Assembly (NCBI RefSeq): GCF_000760735.1
Contig: NZ_JMEX01000008.1
Coordinates: forward strand, 2,206,877-2,270,876
Length of the DNA stretch: 64,000 nt
Source: Rhodococcoides fascians A44A
Lineage (GTDB): Bacteria > Actinomycetota > Actinomycetes > Mycobacteriales > Mycobacteriaceae
Reading direction: 5' to 3'
Under the pieces are notes generated by a model. It made no database searches, had not been told where the DNA came from, and saw only the letters and a list, made by a program, of their open reading frames with translations. Position 1 is the stretch's first letter. Each line of letters begins with the position of its first letter. A program made the position numbers and the translations under genes. This document shows positions 46,026 through 54,137 of this stretch, in pieces.

Positions 46026-46448
46026 ATGAAGACGTTCGTACGGAGACTGACGGTGTGTGGGGCGGTAATGATCGGGGCGGTTTTCGGTCCGGTGGCAGTC
46101 GCGTCCGCTGAGGTCACGGTGCCGTTCCAGATCGACCCGGCGCCGTACGGAAACACCAACGGCAGCTTCGATTCGCCCGAGGTCCGCTGCGTAGCGGTAC
46201 TCGGCGAGCAACCGGGGGTCGCCAGGGTCACCAGCCCGGCCGACGGCAGGCCTGGGTGCTATCAGGTCGCCGACGTGCGCTGGGTGAACCTCTCCACCGG
46301 GGCGTCAGGTGCGGCCCGAATGTCCGACGGTCTGGGCGGCGCACCGCGCGAGGCGGTACTGCGGACCGGGCCGGGGCAGGTAGCTCTGGTCGCCGTTTCC
46401 TCTTACGCCACGACGGTCCCCGGGTTCGCCACCTTCTACGTTCCGTAG
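46026..46448 (+). CDS. Small secreted protein (140 aa)
   Basis: A Sec signal peptide (cleavage near ASA-EVT, residue 27) precedes a strand-rich mature domain of about 110 residues with two Cys (EVRCVAVLG and RPGCYQV) likely to form a disulfide. It resembles the many small mycobacterial/rhodococcal exported proteins without assigned function. ATG at 46026, in a short gap after the carotenoid oxygenase, possibly in the same transcript. Confidence 0.72.
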   Translation: MKTFVRRLTVCGAVMIGAVFGPVAVASAEVTVPFQIDPAPYGNTNGSFDSPEVRCVAVLGEQPGVARVTSPADGRPGCYQVADVRWVNLSTGASGAARMSDGLGGAPREAVLRTGPGQVALVAVSSYATTVPGFATFYVP

Positions 46449-46461
46449 TTCGGCCGTCGAG

Positions 46462-46617
46462 CTAGCCCGTCGACTCGTCGTCGCGCGGAGGGTGTGGCAC
46501 GTTCTCGTCGTCGACGTGTGCGCCCACGGCAGTGTTCTCGTCCGCCGGGTGGTCGCGGGGGCCGTCGTTGGTGCCGTGGGATTCCACTGCGGCGTCGGCG
46601 TCGCTGGGCATCGTCAT
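46462..46617 (-). CDS. Small acidic hydrophilic protein (51 aa)
   Basis: ATG at 46617 has an excellent AGGAGATCTC ribosome site. The protein is very acidic and disordered (MPSDADAAVES, DENTAVGAHVDDENV, PPRDDESTG) with no hydrophobic core. The ribosome site, in a stretch free of other genes, is the main reason to believe it is real. It lies downstream of the HTH-citrate synthase gene in the same direction, 80 bp away. Confidence 0.55.
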   Translation of the reverse strand: MTMPSDADAAVESHGTNDGPRDHPADENTAVGAHVDDENVPHPPRDDESTG

Positions 46618-46697
46618 GAGATCTCCTGGGGTTCGAAGCGCGGTCGAGGAGAGTGTGCCCGTTTCGGCGGAAACTACACAGGACTCGAGGGAGCTGC

Positions 46698-47903
46698 TCA
46701 GGTGCCCGGCCGGATGCCTGTGTAGATACCGGGCACTCGAAAGCGAAGGGGCGGTTCGTCGTACTCCTCGAGGGCGTGCGCGGTCCACCCGGCGATACGG
46801 GCGAAGGCGAACAGTGCCTCCGGGGTATCGGGCCGGAGACCGAAGGCGCACGTGAACGTGGCGAGCGCAAAATCGGAGTTGGGGAACGTGTCGAACCGAT
46901 CGCGCATCTCGTCGATCACGATGTCCGCGGCTGCCATCACGGCGGCGTTCGCGCCGCTCGCCGGGTCGCGGAGCAGCCGAAGCAATTCCTGGGCGCGAGG
47001 GTCCCGGTCGGTGTAGATCACGTGGCCGAACCCGGGGACTCGCTCGCCGGATCGAAGATGCTGTGCCAGAGCGGAAATCGGGTCGACGCGCGCAGACGTA
47101 ATGAACCGATAGGCAGGCTCGGCCGCGGATCCGTGCAGTGGACCGTCGATGCACCCCAGGCCCGCGGCGACGACCGAGTAGAGGTGGGCTCGTGTACTGG
47201 CCGCGACCCGAACGGCGAGCGTCGACGCCGCCAGGCTGTGGTCGAGCATCAGCACGAGGGCGGCTCGTAGAACGGTCAGCCCGCGAGGGTCGGATGCCTC
47301 CGATCGCACTGCAGCCCACATCGACTCCGCGACGGAGGTGTCGGGCGCAGCTTCGGTGAGAGAGGCAGCGACGGTCGCCGACAGTTGGCCGGCCTCGGAT
47401 ATAACCGATTTCGGGCTGATGTCGACACGCATCGGACGGTGGGTCGCGGCGACGTCGACGGCGAGGCGGATACGGTCGATGAATCGGCACTCCGGCGACA
47501 GTGACGCGGCGGCATCTCGGCACTTCTGTGCCACAACGGGATCGACGTGAAACCTGCGATCCGAGTCCATTTGCCCTGTCCACACGAAGTGCGCTACCGA
47601 CTCGAACGAGTAGGCGGTCAGGTCGACGGCGTTGCGGCCGCGGTAGTACAGGTGATCGTCGTCCAGCAGGGTGATCCGAGTTCTGATCCGTTCCACCGTC
47701 CCGATGTCGTTGCGGCGAGCGGTGTCTCGACCGGCGAGTGCTTCGACTTCCTCGACGTCGAAGACGCTGCCCCTGACGCCGGGGAGGCGACTGCTGGTCA
47801 GCAACCCGCGGCTGACGTAGGCGTAGACGGTTTCGGGTTTGACCCCCAACCGGGCTGCGGCCTGTGCGGTGGTGAGGAGGTCTCGGCCGTCGGGGGATGG
47901 CAT
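46698..47903 (-). CDS. Citrate synthase-like protein with N-terminal HTH (401 aa)
   Basis: A MerR/excisionase-type HTH (DLLTTAQAAARLGVKPETVYAYVSRGLL, about residues 8-45) is fused to a full citrate synthase domain (about 65-400). Catalytic elements are present: GPLHGSAAE, PGFGHVIYTDRDPRA and the NSDFALA Asp. Citrate synthases condense acetyl- or propionyl-CoA with oxaloacetate. The fusion suggests a DNA-binding enzyme or an enzyme-derived metabolite-sensing regulator. Streptomyces has a similar divergent pair, from memory. ATG at 47903 is chosen for its AGAGG site; upstream ATGs would overlap the repeat array. It diverges from a second citrate synthase gene. Confidence 0.86.
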   Translation of the reverse strand: MPSPDGRDLLTTAQAAARLGVKPETVYAYVSRGLLTSSRLPGVRGSVFDVEEVEALAGRDTARRNDIGTVERIRTRITLLDDDHLYYRGRNAVDLTAYSFESVAHFVWTGQMDSDRRFHVDPVVAQKCRDAAASLSPECRFIDRIRLAVDVAATHRPMRVDISPKSVISEAGQLSATVAASLTEAAPDTSVAESMWAAVRSEASDPRGLTVLRAALVLMLDHSLAASTLAVRVAASTRAHLYSVVAAGLGCIDGPLHGSAAEPAYRFITSARVDPISALAQHLRSGERVPGFGHVIYTDRDPRAQELLRLLRDPASGANAAVMAAADIVIDEMRDRFDTFPNSDFALATFTCAFGLRPDTPEALFAFARIAGWTAHALEEYDEPPLRFRVPGIYTGIRPGT

Positions 47904-47928
47904 TTTCGCCTCTCGGTTCGGCGTGCTG

Positions 47929-47965
47929 AACATTGACTCGATCAACATTGACAACGATCAATGTT
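47929..47965. promoter_or_regulatory. AACATTGA iteron array between the citrate synthase genes
   Basis: AACATTGA occurs at 47929-47936 and 47944-47951 in direct repeat (15-bp period), and its inverse TCAATGTT is at 47958-47965, giving an 8-bp inverted repeat with a 6-bp spacer. It is centred between two divergent genes and is the likely binding site for the HTH domain encoded beside it. Confidence 0.72.
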
Positions 47966-48005
47966 AACGCGGATCGTGGTGGGTGACCAGCAGAGGAGAG
48001 ATGTC

Positions 48006-49136
48006 ATGAGCGTTCTCGAGGCCCCGCGTGGGCTGCACAACGTCGTCGTCACGTCCACGTCGATCGGTGACGTCCGAGGCGACGAGGGTTTCTATCACTA
48101 CCGTCAGTATTCGGCGATCGACATCGCCGAGAGCCGCACCTTCGAGGATGCGTGGTTCCTGATGGTGGAGGGTCGTCTGCCGAGCCTGTCCGAGCGAGCG
48201 GAGTTCAGCCGTACGGTCGCGCCGCTGCGGGTCCTGTCGGCGGAGGTGCGCGAGGCCGTGGCGTCGGTTGCCGCGACCGGCCCGGAGCAGCCGCTTCTGG
48301 CGCTGCGCACGGTTCTGTCCGGCCTGCCCGGTGCTGTTCCGCTGTACGAATCCACCGACGCCGACAAACGAGCGACGTCGTTGCGCCTGTGCGCGGTGAC
48401 TCCCACCGTTCTGGCTGCGGTTCATCGCCTTCGGTCGGGTCAGGAGCCGATCGAACCGCGGGAGGATCTGACGACGGCGCAGAACTGGCTGTTCATGATC
48501 AACGGCGACGTTCCGAGCGACGCTCGTGCCCGGGCCGTCGACCGGTACCTGACGGCGACCATCGATCATGGGTTCAATGCGTCGACCTTCACGGCGCGGG
48601 TGGTCGCGTCGACGGGGTCGGACATCGCCTCCGCCGTGTGTGCGGCGATCGGCGCGTTCGCCGGACCGCTGCACGGAGGCGCACCGGATCGGGCGTTGGA
48701 CGGGCTGGACCAGATTGCCGACCTGGCGGACGCGGATTCCTGGGCACGGTCGAAAATCACTGCGGGTGAACGCATCATGGGGTTCGGGCACCCGGTGTAT
48801 CGCACCGAGGATCCCCGGTCGGTGATGCTCCGTGAGACTGCGCAGCAGCTGGGAGGTGAACTGATCGACAAAGCCGCCCAGGTGGAGAAGGTGATCGCCG
48901 CAGCGCTGGCGGATCTGAAACCGGACCGGAAGCTCTACGCGAACGTCGAGTACTACGCGGGCGTGCTGATGGAGCTGTGCGGGATACCCAGGTCGATGTT
49001 CACGCCGACCTTCGCGTGCAGCCGGATCGTCGGGTGGTGCGCCAACATCGTCGAGCAGTCCGCAGACAGCAAGATCATTCGGCCCATCGCCCGGTACGAC
49101 GGCCCCGAGGCACCCCAGGCGCTTCCGCCGCTGTGA
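48006..49136 (+). CDS. Citrate synthase/2-methylcitrate synthase-like protein (376 aa)
   Basis: A type II-like short citrate synthase. Catalytic His regions AGPLHGGAPDRAL and GFGHPVYRTEDPR are intact. The usual catalytic Asp block (NVDxxSG) reads NVEYYAG, with Glu in place of Asp. Start ATG at 48006 with a GAGGAGAG ribosome site. Divergent from the HTH-citrate synthase across the iteron array. Whether it makes citrate or methylcitrate, or is a catalytically altered partner of its neighbour, is open. Confidence 0.88.
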   Translation: MSVLEAPRGLHNVVVTSTSIGDVRGDEGFYHYRQYSAIDIAESRTFEDAWFLMVEGRLPSLSERAEFSRTVAPLRVLSAEVREAVASVAATGPEQPLLALRTVLSGLPGAVPLYESTDADKRATSLRLCAVTPTVLAAVHRLRSGQEPIEPREDLTTAQNWLFMINGDVPSDARARAVDRYLTATIDHGFNASTFTARVVASTGSDIASAVCAAIGAFAGPLHGGAPDRALDGLDQIADLADADSWARSKITAGERIMGFGHPVYRTEDPRSVMLRETAQQLGGELIDKAAQVEKVIAAALADLKPDRKLYANVEYYAGVLMELCGIPRSMFTPTFACSRIVGWCANIVEQSADSKIIRPIARYDGPEAPQALPPL

Positions 49137-49190
49137 CCGGTTTCGGTGTCCCCGGGCCGCTGCGCCCACGTCGGATATATCTTGTGGTGG

Positions 49191-49850
49191 ATGCGTATCG
49201 CGGTGGTGGAGGACAACGACGGAGTCGGTGAGGCGCTGGTCGAGGCGCTGACCGAGGTCGGCCACGCGCCCGTTCGAATGCGCCGGGGAGCGGATGTACT
49301 GCTCGGATACCACGACATGGACGTCGTGCTGCTGGACCTGGGGTTGCCGGACATGGACGGGCTCGAGGTGCTGCGTAAGCTCCGAACCCTCAGTGCCGTG
49401 CCGGTGGTGGTGCTGACGGCGCGGGACGACGAGCGGTCGGTGGTGCGGGCTCTCCGCGGCGGTGCGGACGATTACGTCGTGAAGCCCGCTCGGCTCGGTG
49501 AACTGCATGCGCGGCTGGAGGTCGCGGCGCGGCGTCGCAGTGCAGCGGCCGAGTCCTCGGCGGACCGGGTGGTGCTCGGTGATGTCGTGGTCGATCTCGT
49601 GGGACGCGGTGTCGAGGTCGACGGCAGAGACATCGGGCTGACGACCAAGGAGTTCGAACTGCTGGCGCACCTCGTGACGAGGCGGGGCGAAGCCGTGAGC
49701 CGCGAGCAGTTGATGGACGCCATCTGGGGTGATGCGTACGTGGCGATCTCGCGCACGCTCGACGTTCACATGACTGCGCTGCGGGCCAAGCTCGGGCGCC
49801 CCGGGGCGATCGTCACCATCCGCGGCTTCGGTTACCGCTGGGACACCTGA
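49191..49850 (+). CDS. OmpR-family response regulator
   Basis: A 219-residue response regulator. Receiver domain (1-115) with phospho-acceptor Asp49 in VVLLDLGLPD, acidic pair E7/D8 and Lys in VVKPA. The winged-helix output domain (about 125-219) contains LTTKEFELLAHLVTRRGEAVSREQL and GFGYRW. It begins 54 bp after the citrate synthase stop and its stop is one base before the kinase gene, so it is one operon with the kinase and perhaps with the citrate synthase. Confidence 0.9.
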   Translation: MRIAVVEDNDGVGEALVEALTEVGHAPVRMRRGADVLLGYHDMDVVLLDLGLPDMDGLEVLRKLRTLSAVPVVVLTARDDERSVVRALRGGADDYVVKPARLGELHARLEVAARRRSAAAESSADRVVLGDVVVDLVGRGVEVDGRDIGLTTKEFELLAHLVTRRGEAVSREQLMDAIWGDAYVAISRTLDVHMTALRAKLGRPGAIVTIRGFGYRWDT

Positions 49851-49851
49851 C

Positions 49852-51246
49852 GTGCGACGCCGGGTGCTGGTCGTGCTGATGATCTACTCGATCGTCGTCG
49901 TGCTCGCGCTTGCGGTGCCTCTGGCGGTGTTGGTGGGGCGGGAACGTGTGCAGAGGTTCGGCGAGAACCGCGCCGCGGCAGCGACGTTCTTCGCGGAGTT
50001 GTCCTCGCGGGAGGACGAGTCCGGGGTGCCGAGGTTGCGAGAGTCCGTGCAGCGCTACCACTCTCTGTACGGCGAGGGCCTCGCCATCGTCGACCGGGGC
50101 GGTGTGGTGCGTGCGTCGGCGGGTATCGACGTCGACCGGCCGGATGTGCAGGAGGCCGTGTCGGGAGCGTTACGTAACCAACGCGGCGACGTCCCTTCGA
50201 GTTTGACGCCGTGGGCCCAGTCCGAGGTGCTGATCGCGGCTCCCGTCGGCGGTGGAACACAGGTGGACGGTGCGGTGGTGATCGATGCGTCGACCGATGC
50301 GGCGCGTAGAGACGTAGCGGTGGCGTGGGTGGTCATCGGCGCCGGTGCGCTGCTGATCCTGGTGTCCGTGGCAGTGATCGCTGCTGCGTTGTCGCGCTGG
50401 GTGGTTCGGCCGTTGACGGCGTTGTCGTCGCGGGTGCAGTCGTTCGGTGACAAGTTCCACGCCGAGCTGCCGGCGGAGGAGCCGCCGAGGCCCGAGTCGA
50501 CCGAGTACGTCGGGCCGCCGGAAGTGCGTGAGCTGTCCGGTGCGTTCGACGCCATGGCCGACGATGTGGAGGCGGCCACTGCGGCTCAGCGTCGGCTGGT
50601 CGCGGACACCGCTCATGCGTTGCGTAATCCGTTGGCTGCACTGCGTATTCGACTGGATGTGCTGGGTATGAGGGTGCCGGAGTCGGCGTCCGAGGCACAC
50701 CTGAAGACGACTCTGGAGGTGGATCGGCTGAGCACCGTCGTCGAGGATCTTCTGGTCCTCGCGGCTGCGGAGACGCCGGCCGGCGCGCGGACGACGGGGT
50801 GCGACGCCCGGGCGGCGATACTGAGCCGCGTCGAATTCTGGTCGACCACACTGACTGTCGCGGGGATGTCCTACTCGCTCGCCGTCGCGGAGGACGTGCC
50901 CCGCGCGGCGTTGCCGGAGGACGACATGATCAGGATTCTCGATGCGCTGCTGAGCAACGTCACGAAGTACGCGGGCGCCGGTTCGGCTGTCGAGATCGGG
51001 TGCCGGGGCGGCGACGGTCAGGTGCTCGTGTGGGTGGCGGACTCGGGTGGGGGAGTACCCACGAGCGAGCTGCCGAAGGTGGTCGACCGGTTCTATCGGG
51101 CGCCGGGGGTCGGCGGTGAGGGCACCGGGCTCGGCTTGTCGATCGTCCACGCCTTGACCGAGCGAGCAGGAGGGTCCTTGCAGGTCAGCGCGGGTGTGCC
51201 ATCGGGTCTGCGCGTCGAGCTGGTAGTACCGGCGGTCCTTTCCTAA
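49852..51246 (+). CDS. Membrane sensor histidine kinase
   Basis: A 464-residue kinase. Membrane helices at about 6-28 and 150-172 enclose an extracytoplasmic sensor of about 120 residues. A HAMP region is followed by HisKA with His255 in DTAHALRNPLAAL, then ATPase motifs NVTKYAG (N box), DSGGGVP (G1) and GEGTGLGLSIV (G2). GTG start one base after the regulator stop. With its partner it probably senses a carboxylate or the TAXI protein, and controls the nearby symporter. TctDE-like in setting, but that is inference. Confidence 0.9.
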   Translation: MRRRVLVVLMIYSIVVVLALAVPLAVLVGRERVQRFGENRAAAATFFAELSSREDESGVPRLRESVQRYHSLYGEGLAIVDRGGVVRASAGIDVDRPDVQEAVSGALRNQRGDVPSSLTPWAQSEVLIAAPVGGGTQVDGAVVIDASTDAARRDVAVAWVVIGAGALLILVSVAVIAAALSRWVVRPLTALSSRVQSFGDKFHAELPAEEPPRPESTEYVGPPEVRELSGAFDAMADDVEAATAAQRRLVADTAHALRNPLAALRIRLDVLGMRVPESASEAHLKTTLEVDRLSTVVEDLLVLAAAETPAGARTTGCDARAAILSRVEFWSTTLTVAGMSYSLAVAEDVPRAALPEDDMIRILDALLSNVTKYAGAGSAVEIGCRGGDGQVLVWVADSGGGVPTSELPKVVDRFYRAPGVGGEGTGLGLSIVHALTERAGGSLQVSAGVPSGLRVELVVPAVLS

Positions 51247-51367
51247 GAGAGTGTTAGGAAATCGGAAACGGTTTTGTCGGAGGCTGTGCCTGGGGTCACA
51301 GTAGGGGCACGACGGTTGCCGCACAGCTCGCGGCGACCAGCACGAGCCCCCTGTGGAAGGACTGCCC

Positions 51368-52729
51368 ATGGCCAACGAGGCCACCTCGACCGCTGACTCA
51401 CCGCGGTCCGCCCCCGTTTCGTCTCCCGCGGCGACTCGGCGTGCGGTGTTCAACACGCTCCGCGGGTCGTCGGGCAACCTCGTCGAGTGGTACGACGTGT
51501 ACGTCTACACCGTCTTCGCGACGTACTTCGAGAATCAGTTCTTCGATTCGGCGGACAAGAACTCGACCGTCTACGTGTACGCGATCTTCGCCGTCACGTT
51601 CCTGATGCGTCCGGTGGGGTCGTGGTTCTTCGGCCGCTACGCCGACCGCAACGGCCGACGTGCTGCGCTGACCTTCAGCGTCTCGATGATGGCCGCGTGC
51701 TCGCTGGTCATCGCGCTGACTCCGGGACGCGAGAGCATCGGTGTGTGGGCCGCGGTCATCCTGATCCTGTGCCGTCTGGTGCAGGGCTTCGCGACCGGCG
51801 GCGAGTACGGCGCGTCGGCGACGTACATGTCCGAGGCCGCCACGCGGGAGCGTCGGGGATTCTTCTCGTCGTTCCAGTACGTCACCCTCGTCGGTGGACA
51901 CGTGCTCGCACAGGTGACGCTGCTGATCATGCAGGCGTTCCTGGACCGGGGGCAGATCGAGGAGTTCGGTTGGCGCATCGCCTTCTTCATCGGCGGTGTC
52001 GCTGCGGTGGTGGTGTTCTGGCTGCGTCGCAGCATGGACGAATCGTTGACGAAGGATCAGCTCGCGGCCGTGCGCAGTGGTGCCGACCGGGCGTCGGGAT
52101 CGATGAAGGAACTCGTGCTGAACCATTGGCGGCCGTTGTTGGTGTGCTTCATGGTCACGATCGGCGGCACCATCGCGTTCTACACGTACAGCGTCAACGC
52201 TCCGTCGATGATCAAGACGGCGTACGAGGACCGCGGCATGACCGGGACGTGGATCAACCTCTTCGGCCTGATCTTCCTCATGTTGCTGCAGCCGATCGGC
52301 GGAATGATCAGCGACAAGGTCGGTCGCAAGCCGCTGCTCGTGTTCTTCGGTATCGGCGGTGTCCTGTACACCTACGTGCTCATCACGTACCTGCCGTCCG
52401 CGACGTCGGTGGTGGAGTCGCTCGCGCTGGTGTGCGTGGGTTACGTCATCCTGACCGGCTACACCTCCATCAACGCGATCGTGAAGGCGGAGCTGTTCCC
52501 GTCGCACGTGCGTGCCTTGGGCGTCGGCCTCGGGTATGCGTTGGCGAACTCGGCGTTCGGTGGCACGGCGCCGCTGATCTACCAGGCCGCGAAGAACGGT
52601 GGCCACGTCTCGTGGTTCATCCTCTACGTGACGGTGGTGATCGCGGTGTCGCTGGTGGTCTACATCTTCGTTCTGCGGAACAAGACCGAGACGGTTCTGG
52701 ACCGCGAACAGGGTCGCGCCTTCCAGTGA
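51368..52729 (+). CDS. MFS transporter, metabolite:H+ symporter (MHS) family
   Basis: A 453-residue proton symporter with about 12 hydrophobic segments. MHS features are NLVEWYDVYVYTVFATYF at the first helix, the A-motif loop FFGRYADRNGRRAAL, and the cytoplasmic FATGGEYGASATYMSEAA. Characterised relatives take up citrate, 2-oxoglutarate, tricarballylate, proline betaine or shikimate. Neighbouring citrate synthases and a TAXI-type binding protein favour a carboxylate. ATG at 51368 follows GGAAGGA. Confidence 0.88.
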   Translation: MANEATSTADSPRSAPVSSPAATRRAVFNTLRGSSGNLVEWYDVYVYTVFATYFENQFFDSADKNSTVYVYAIFAVTFLMRPVGSWFFGRYADRNGRRAALTFSVSMMAACSLVIALTPGRESIGVWAAVILILCRLVQGFATGGEYGASATYMSEAATRERRGFFSSFQYVTLVGGHVLAQVTLLIMQAFLDRGQIEEFGWRIAFFIGGVAAVVVFWLRRSMDESLTKDQLAAVRSGADRASGSMKELVLNHWRPLLVCFMVTIGGTIAFYTYSVNAPSMIKTAYEDRGMTGTWINLFGLIFLMLLQPIGGMISDKVGRKPLLVFFGIGGVLYTYVLITYLPSATSVVESLALVCVGYVILTGYTSINAIVKAELFPSHVRALGVGLGYALANSAFGGTAPLIYQAAKNGGHVSWFILYVTVVIAVSLVVYIFVLRNKTETVLDREQGRAFQ

Positions 52730-52754
52730 GCGACCTCGTCTTAAGGTGAGAACC

Positions 52755-53696
52755 ATGGTCCAGCCCGCAGTGCTGCTCTCGCGAAGAGCGGTTCTGCGGG
52801 CTGCCGGCGTTCTCGCCGTCGGTGCGGCGACAGGGGCCTCGGTGTCGTGCTCGTCGGAGCCGTCGCCTCGGGTGCGTCTCGCGGCCGGTGAGATCGGCGG
52901 CTTCTTCTGGGAGTTCGGCGGACTGCTCGCCGACGCGGCCGCGGGCGCCGGAGCAGCCGACATCGTCCCGCTGACGACGGAGGGTTCCGTCGACAATCTC
53001 GATGCGCTGCAGTCCGGGCGGGCCGAGTTGGCGATGACGCTCGCGGACGCGGCGTACGACCATCCGGGACGGGATCTGACGGCGGTGGGCTGCGTGTACG
53101 AGAACTACTTCCAGATCGCCGTGCGTGCCGATTCCGGGATCGAGTCCATTGCCGACCTGCGCGGACGGTCGGTCAGCATCGGCGCTCCCGGCTCCGGCGC
53201 GACGCTGGTGTCGCGCCGGGTGCTCGATGCAGCGGGGCTGCCCGACGCTGTTCGCGAGGTGCAGATGTCGATGAACGCGGCGGCCGATGCGTTGTACGCC
53301 GGCGACGTCGACGCGGTGATGTGGGCGGGTGGGTTGCCGACGCCTGCGTTCGCCGATCCGCCGACGCCGGTGCGGTTACTCGATCTGGGCGGAGTGGTCG
53401 CGGGTCTGAGGAGTGAATTCGGGACGGCGTACGAGGCGGTGCCGGTGCCGGCGGGTGTGTACGGCGAGCACCCCGAGGTCACGACGGTGGGCATCCCGAA
53501 TCTGCTGCTGGTCCGCCCGGATGTGCCGGACGAGACGGTCGCAGCGTTGGTGAGCGTGCTGCTGGACAGGTCGTCGGCGTTGGTTCCTCGCCAGGCGATC
53601 GGCAGTCAGTTCCTCGACGCCCGGTCTCTCGTCATGACCGGCACGATCCCTCTCCATCCGGGAGCCGAGGCGGAGTACCGCCGCAGGCACGGGTGA
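52755..53696 (+). CDS. TAXI-family solute-binding lipoprotein
   Basis: A 313-residue exported receptor of the TAXI (TRAP-associated extracytoplasmic immunogenic) type. The N-terminus has a twin-arginine motif (SRRAVLRAAG) and a lipobox ending VSC, so Tat export and lipidation are likely. Family stretches are AGEIGGFFWEFGGLLADAAA, TLADAAYD and LRGRSVSIGAPGSGATLVSRRVLDAAGL. TAXI proteins normally feed the fused TRAP membrane protein; none is adjacent. It follows the symporter by 25 bp. It may act as a ligand sensor with the histidine kinase. Confidence 0.88.
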   Translation: MVQPAVLLSRRAVLRAAGVLAVGAATGASVSCSSEPSPRVRLAAGEIGGFFWEFGGLLADAAAGAGAADIVPLTTEGSVDNLDALQSGRAELAMTLADAAYDHPGRDLTAVGCVYENYFQIAVRADSGIESIADLRGRSVSIGAPGSGATLVSRRVLDAAGLPDAVREVQMSMNAAADALYAGDVDAVMWAGGLPTPAFADPPTPVRLLDLGGVVAGLRSEFGTAYEAVPVPAGVYGEHPEVTTVGIPNLLLVRPDVPDETVAALVSVLLDRSSALVPRQAIGSQFLDARSLVMTGTIPLHPGAEAEYRRRHG

Positions 53697-53819
53697 AGGC
53701 GCGTTCGTCGGGGAGCCCATGAGTAAGTGCTCCCGGGGAGTCAGTGGGGTCCGCATGGTGACCCTGTGCCCGAGGACGGTCGACCTGGAAGGCGCAGTTA
53801 CATCCGGGTTGTGGGGTGG

Positions 53820-54023
53820 TCAGGCCTCGACGGCGGTGCCGCAGATGCTGCACTGTTCGAGTTGTCGGCGGCTCCACCTCGCGACAGGGATGAAGAACAC
53901 CGTGAACTGTGTGTACGTCCGGATCCGCGACCACTGCGTGGTGTTGTTGCACCGAGGGCACGTTCGGGTCTGGCCTGCGCCGAGGTGTTTTTGCTTGCTG
54001 CCGTAACCGAAGAGGAAGAACAC
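53820..54023 (-). CDS. Zinc-ribbon domain protein (67 aa)
   Basis: A short protein starting MFFLFGYGSKQKHLGAGQTR, with two cysteine pairs, CPRC (about residue 22) and CSIC (about residue 58), separated by a strand-rich stretch TQFTVFFIPVARWSRRQ. It matches a small conserved actinobacterial zinc-ribbon family of unknown function. No ribosome site of note. Confidence 0.72.
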   Translation of the reverse strand: MFFLFGYGSKQKHLGAGQTRTCPRCNNTTQWSRIRTYTQFTVFFIPVARWSRRQLEQCSICGTAVEA

Positions 54024-54137
54024 CTGGCCAGCCTAGCGATTTCTCCGCGGACGCCGCGGTGCTTGCCCAACACCTCTGGCACCCAGCCCCGCCCGGTTGG
54101 TCCGGGGCGGGGAGGGTGCTGTGGCCAACTTGACCGG

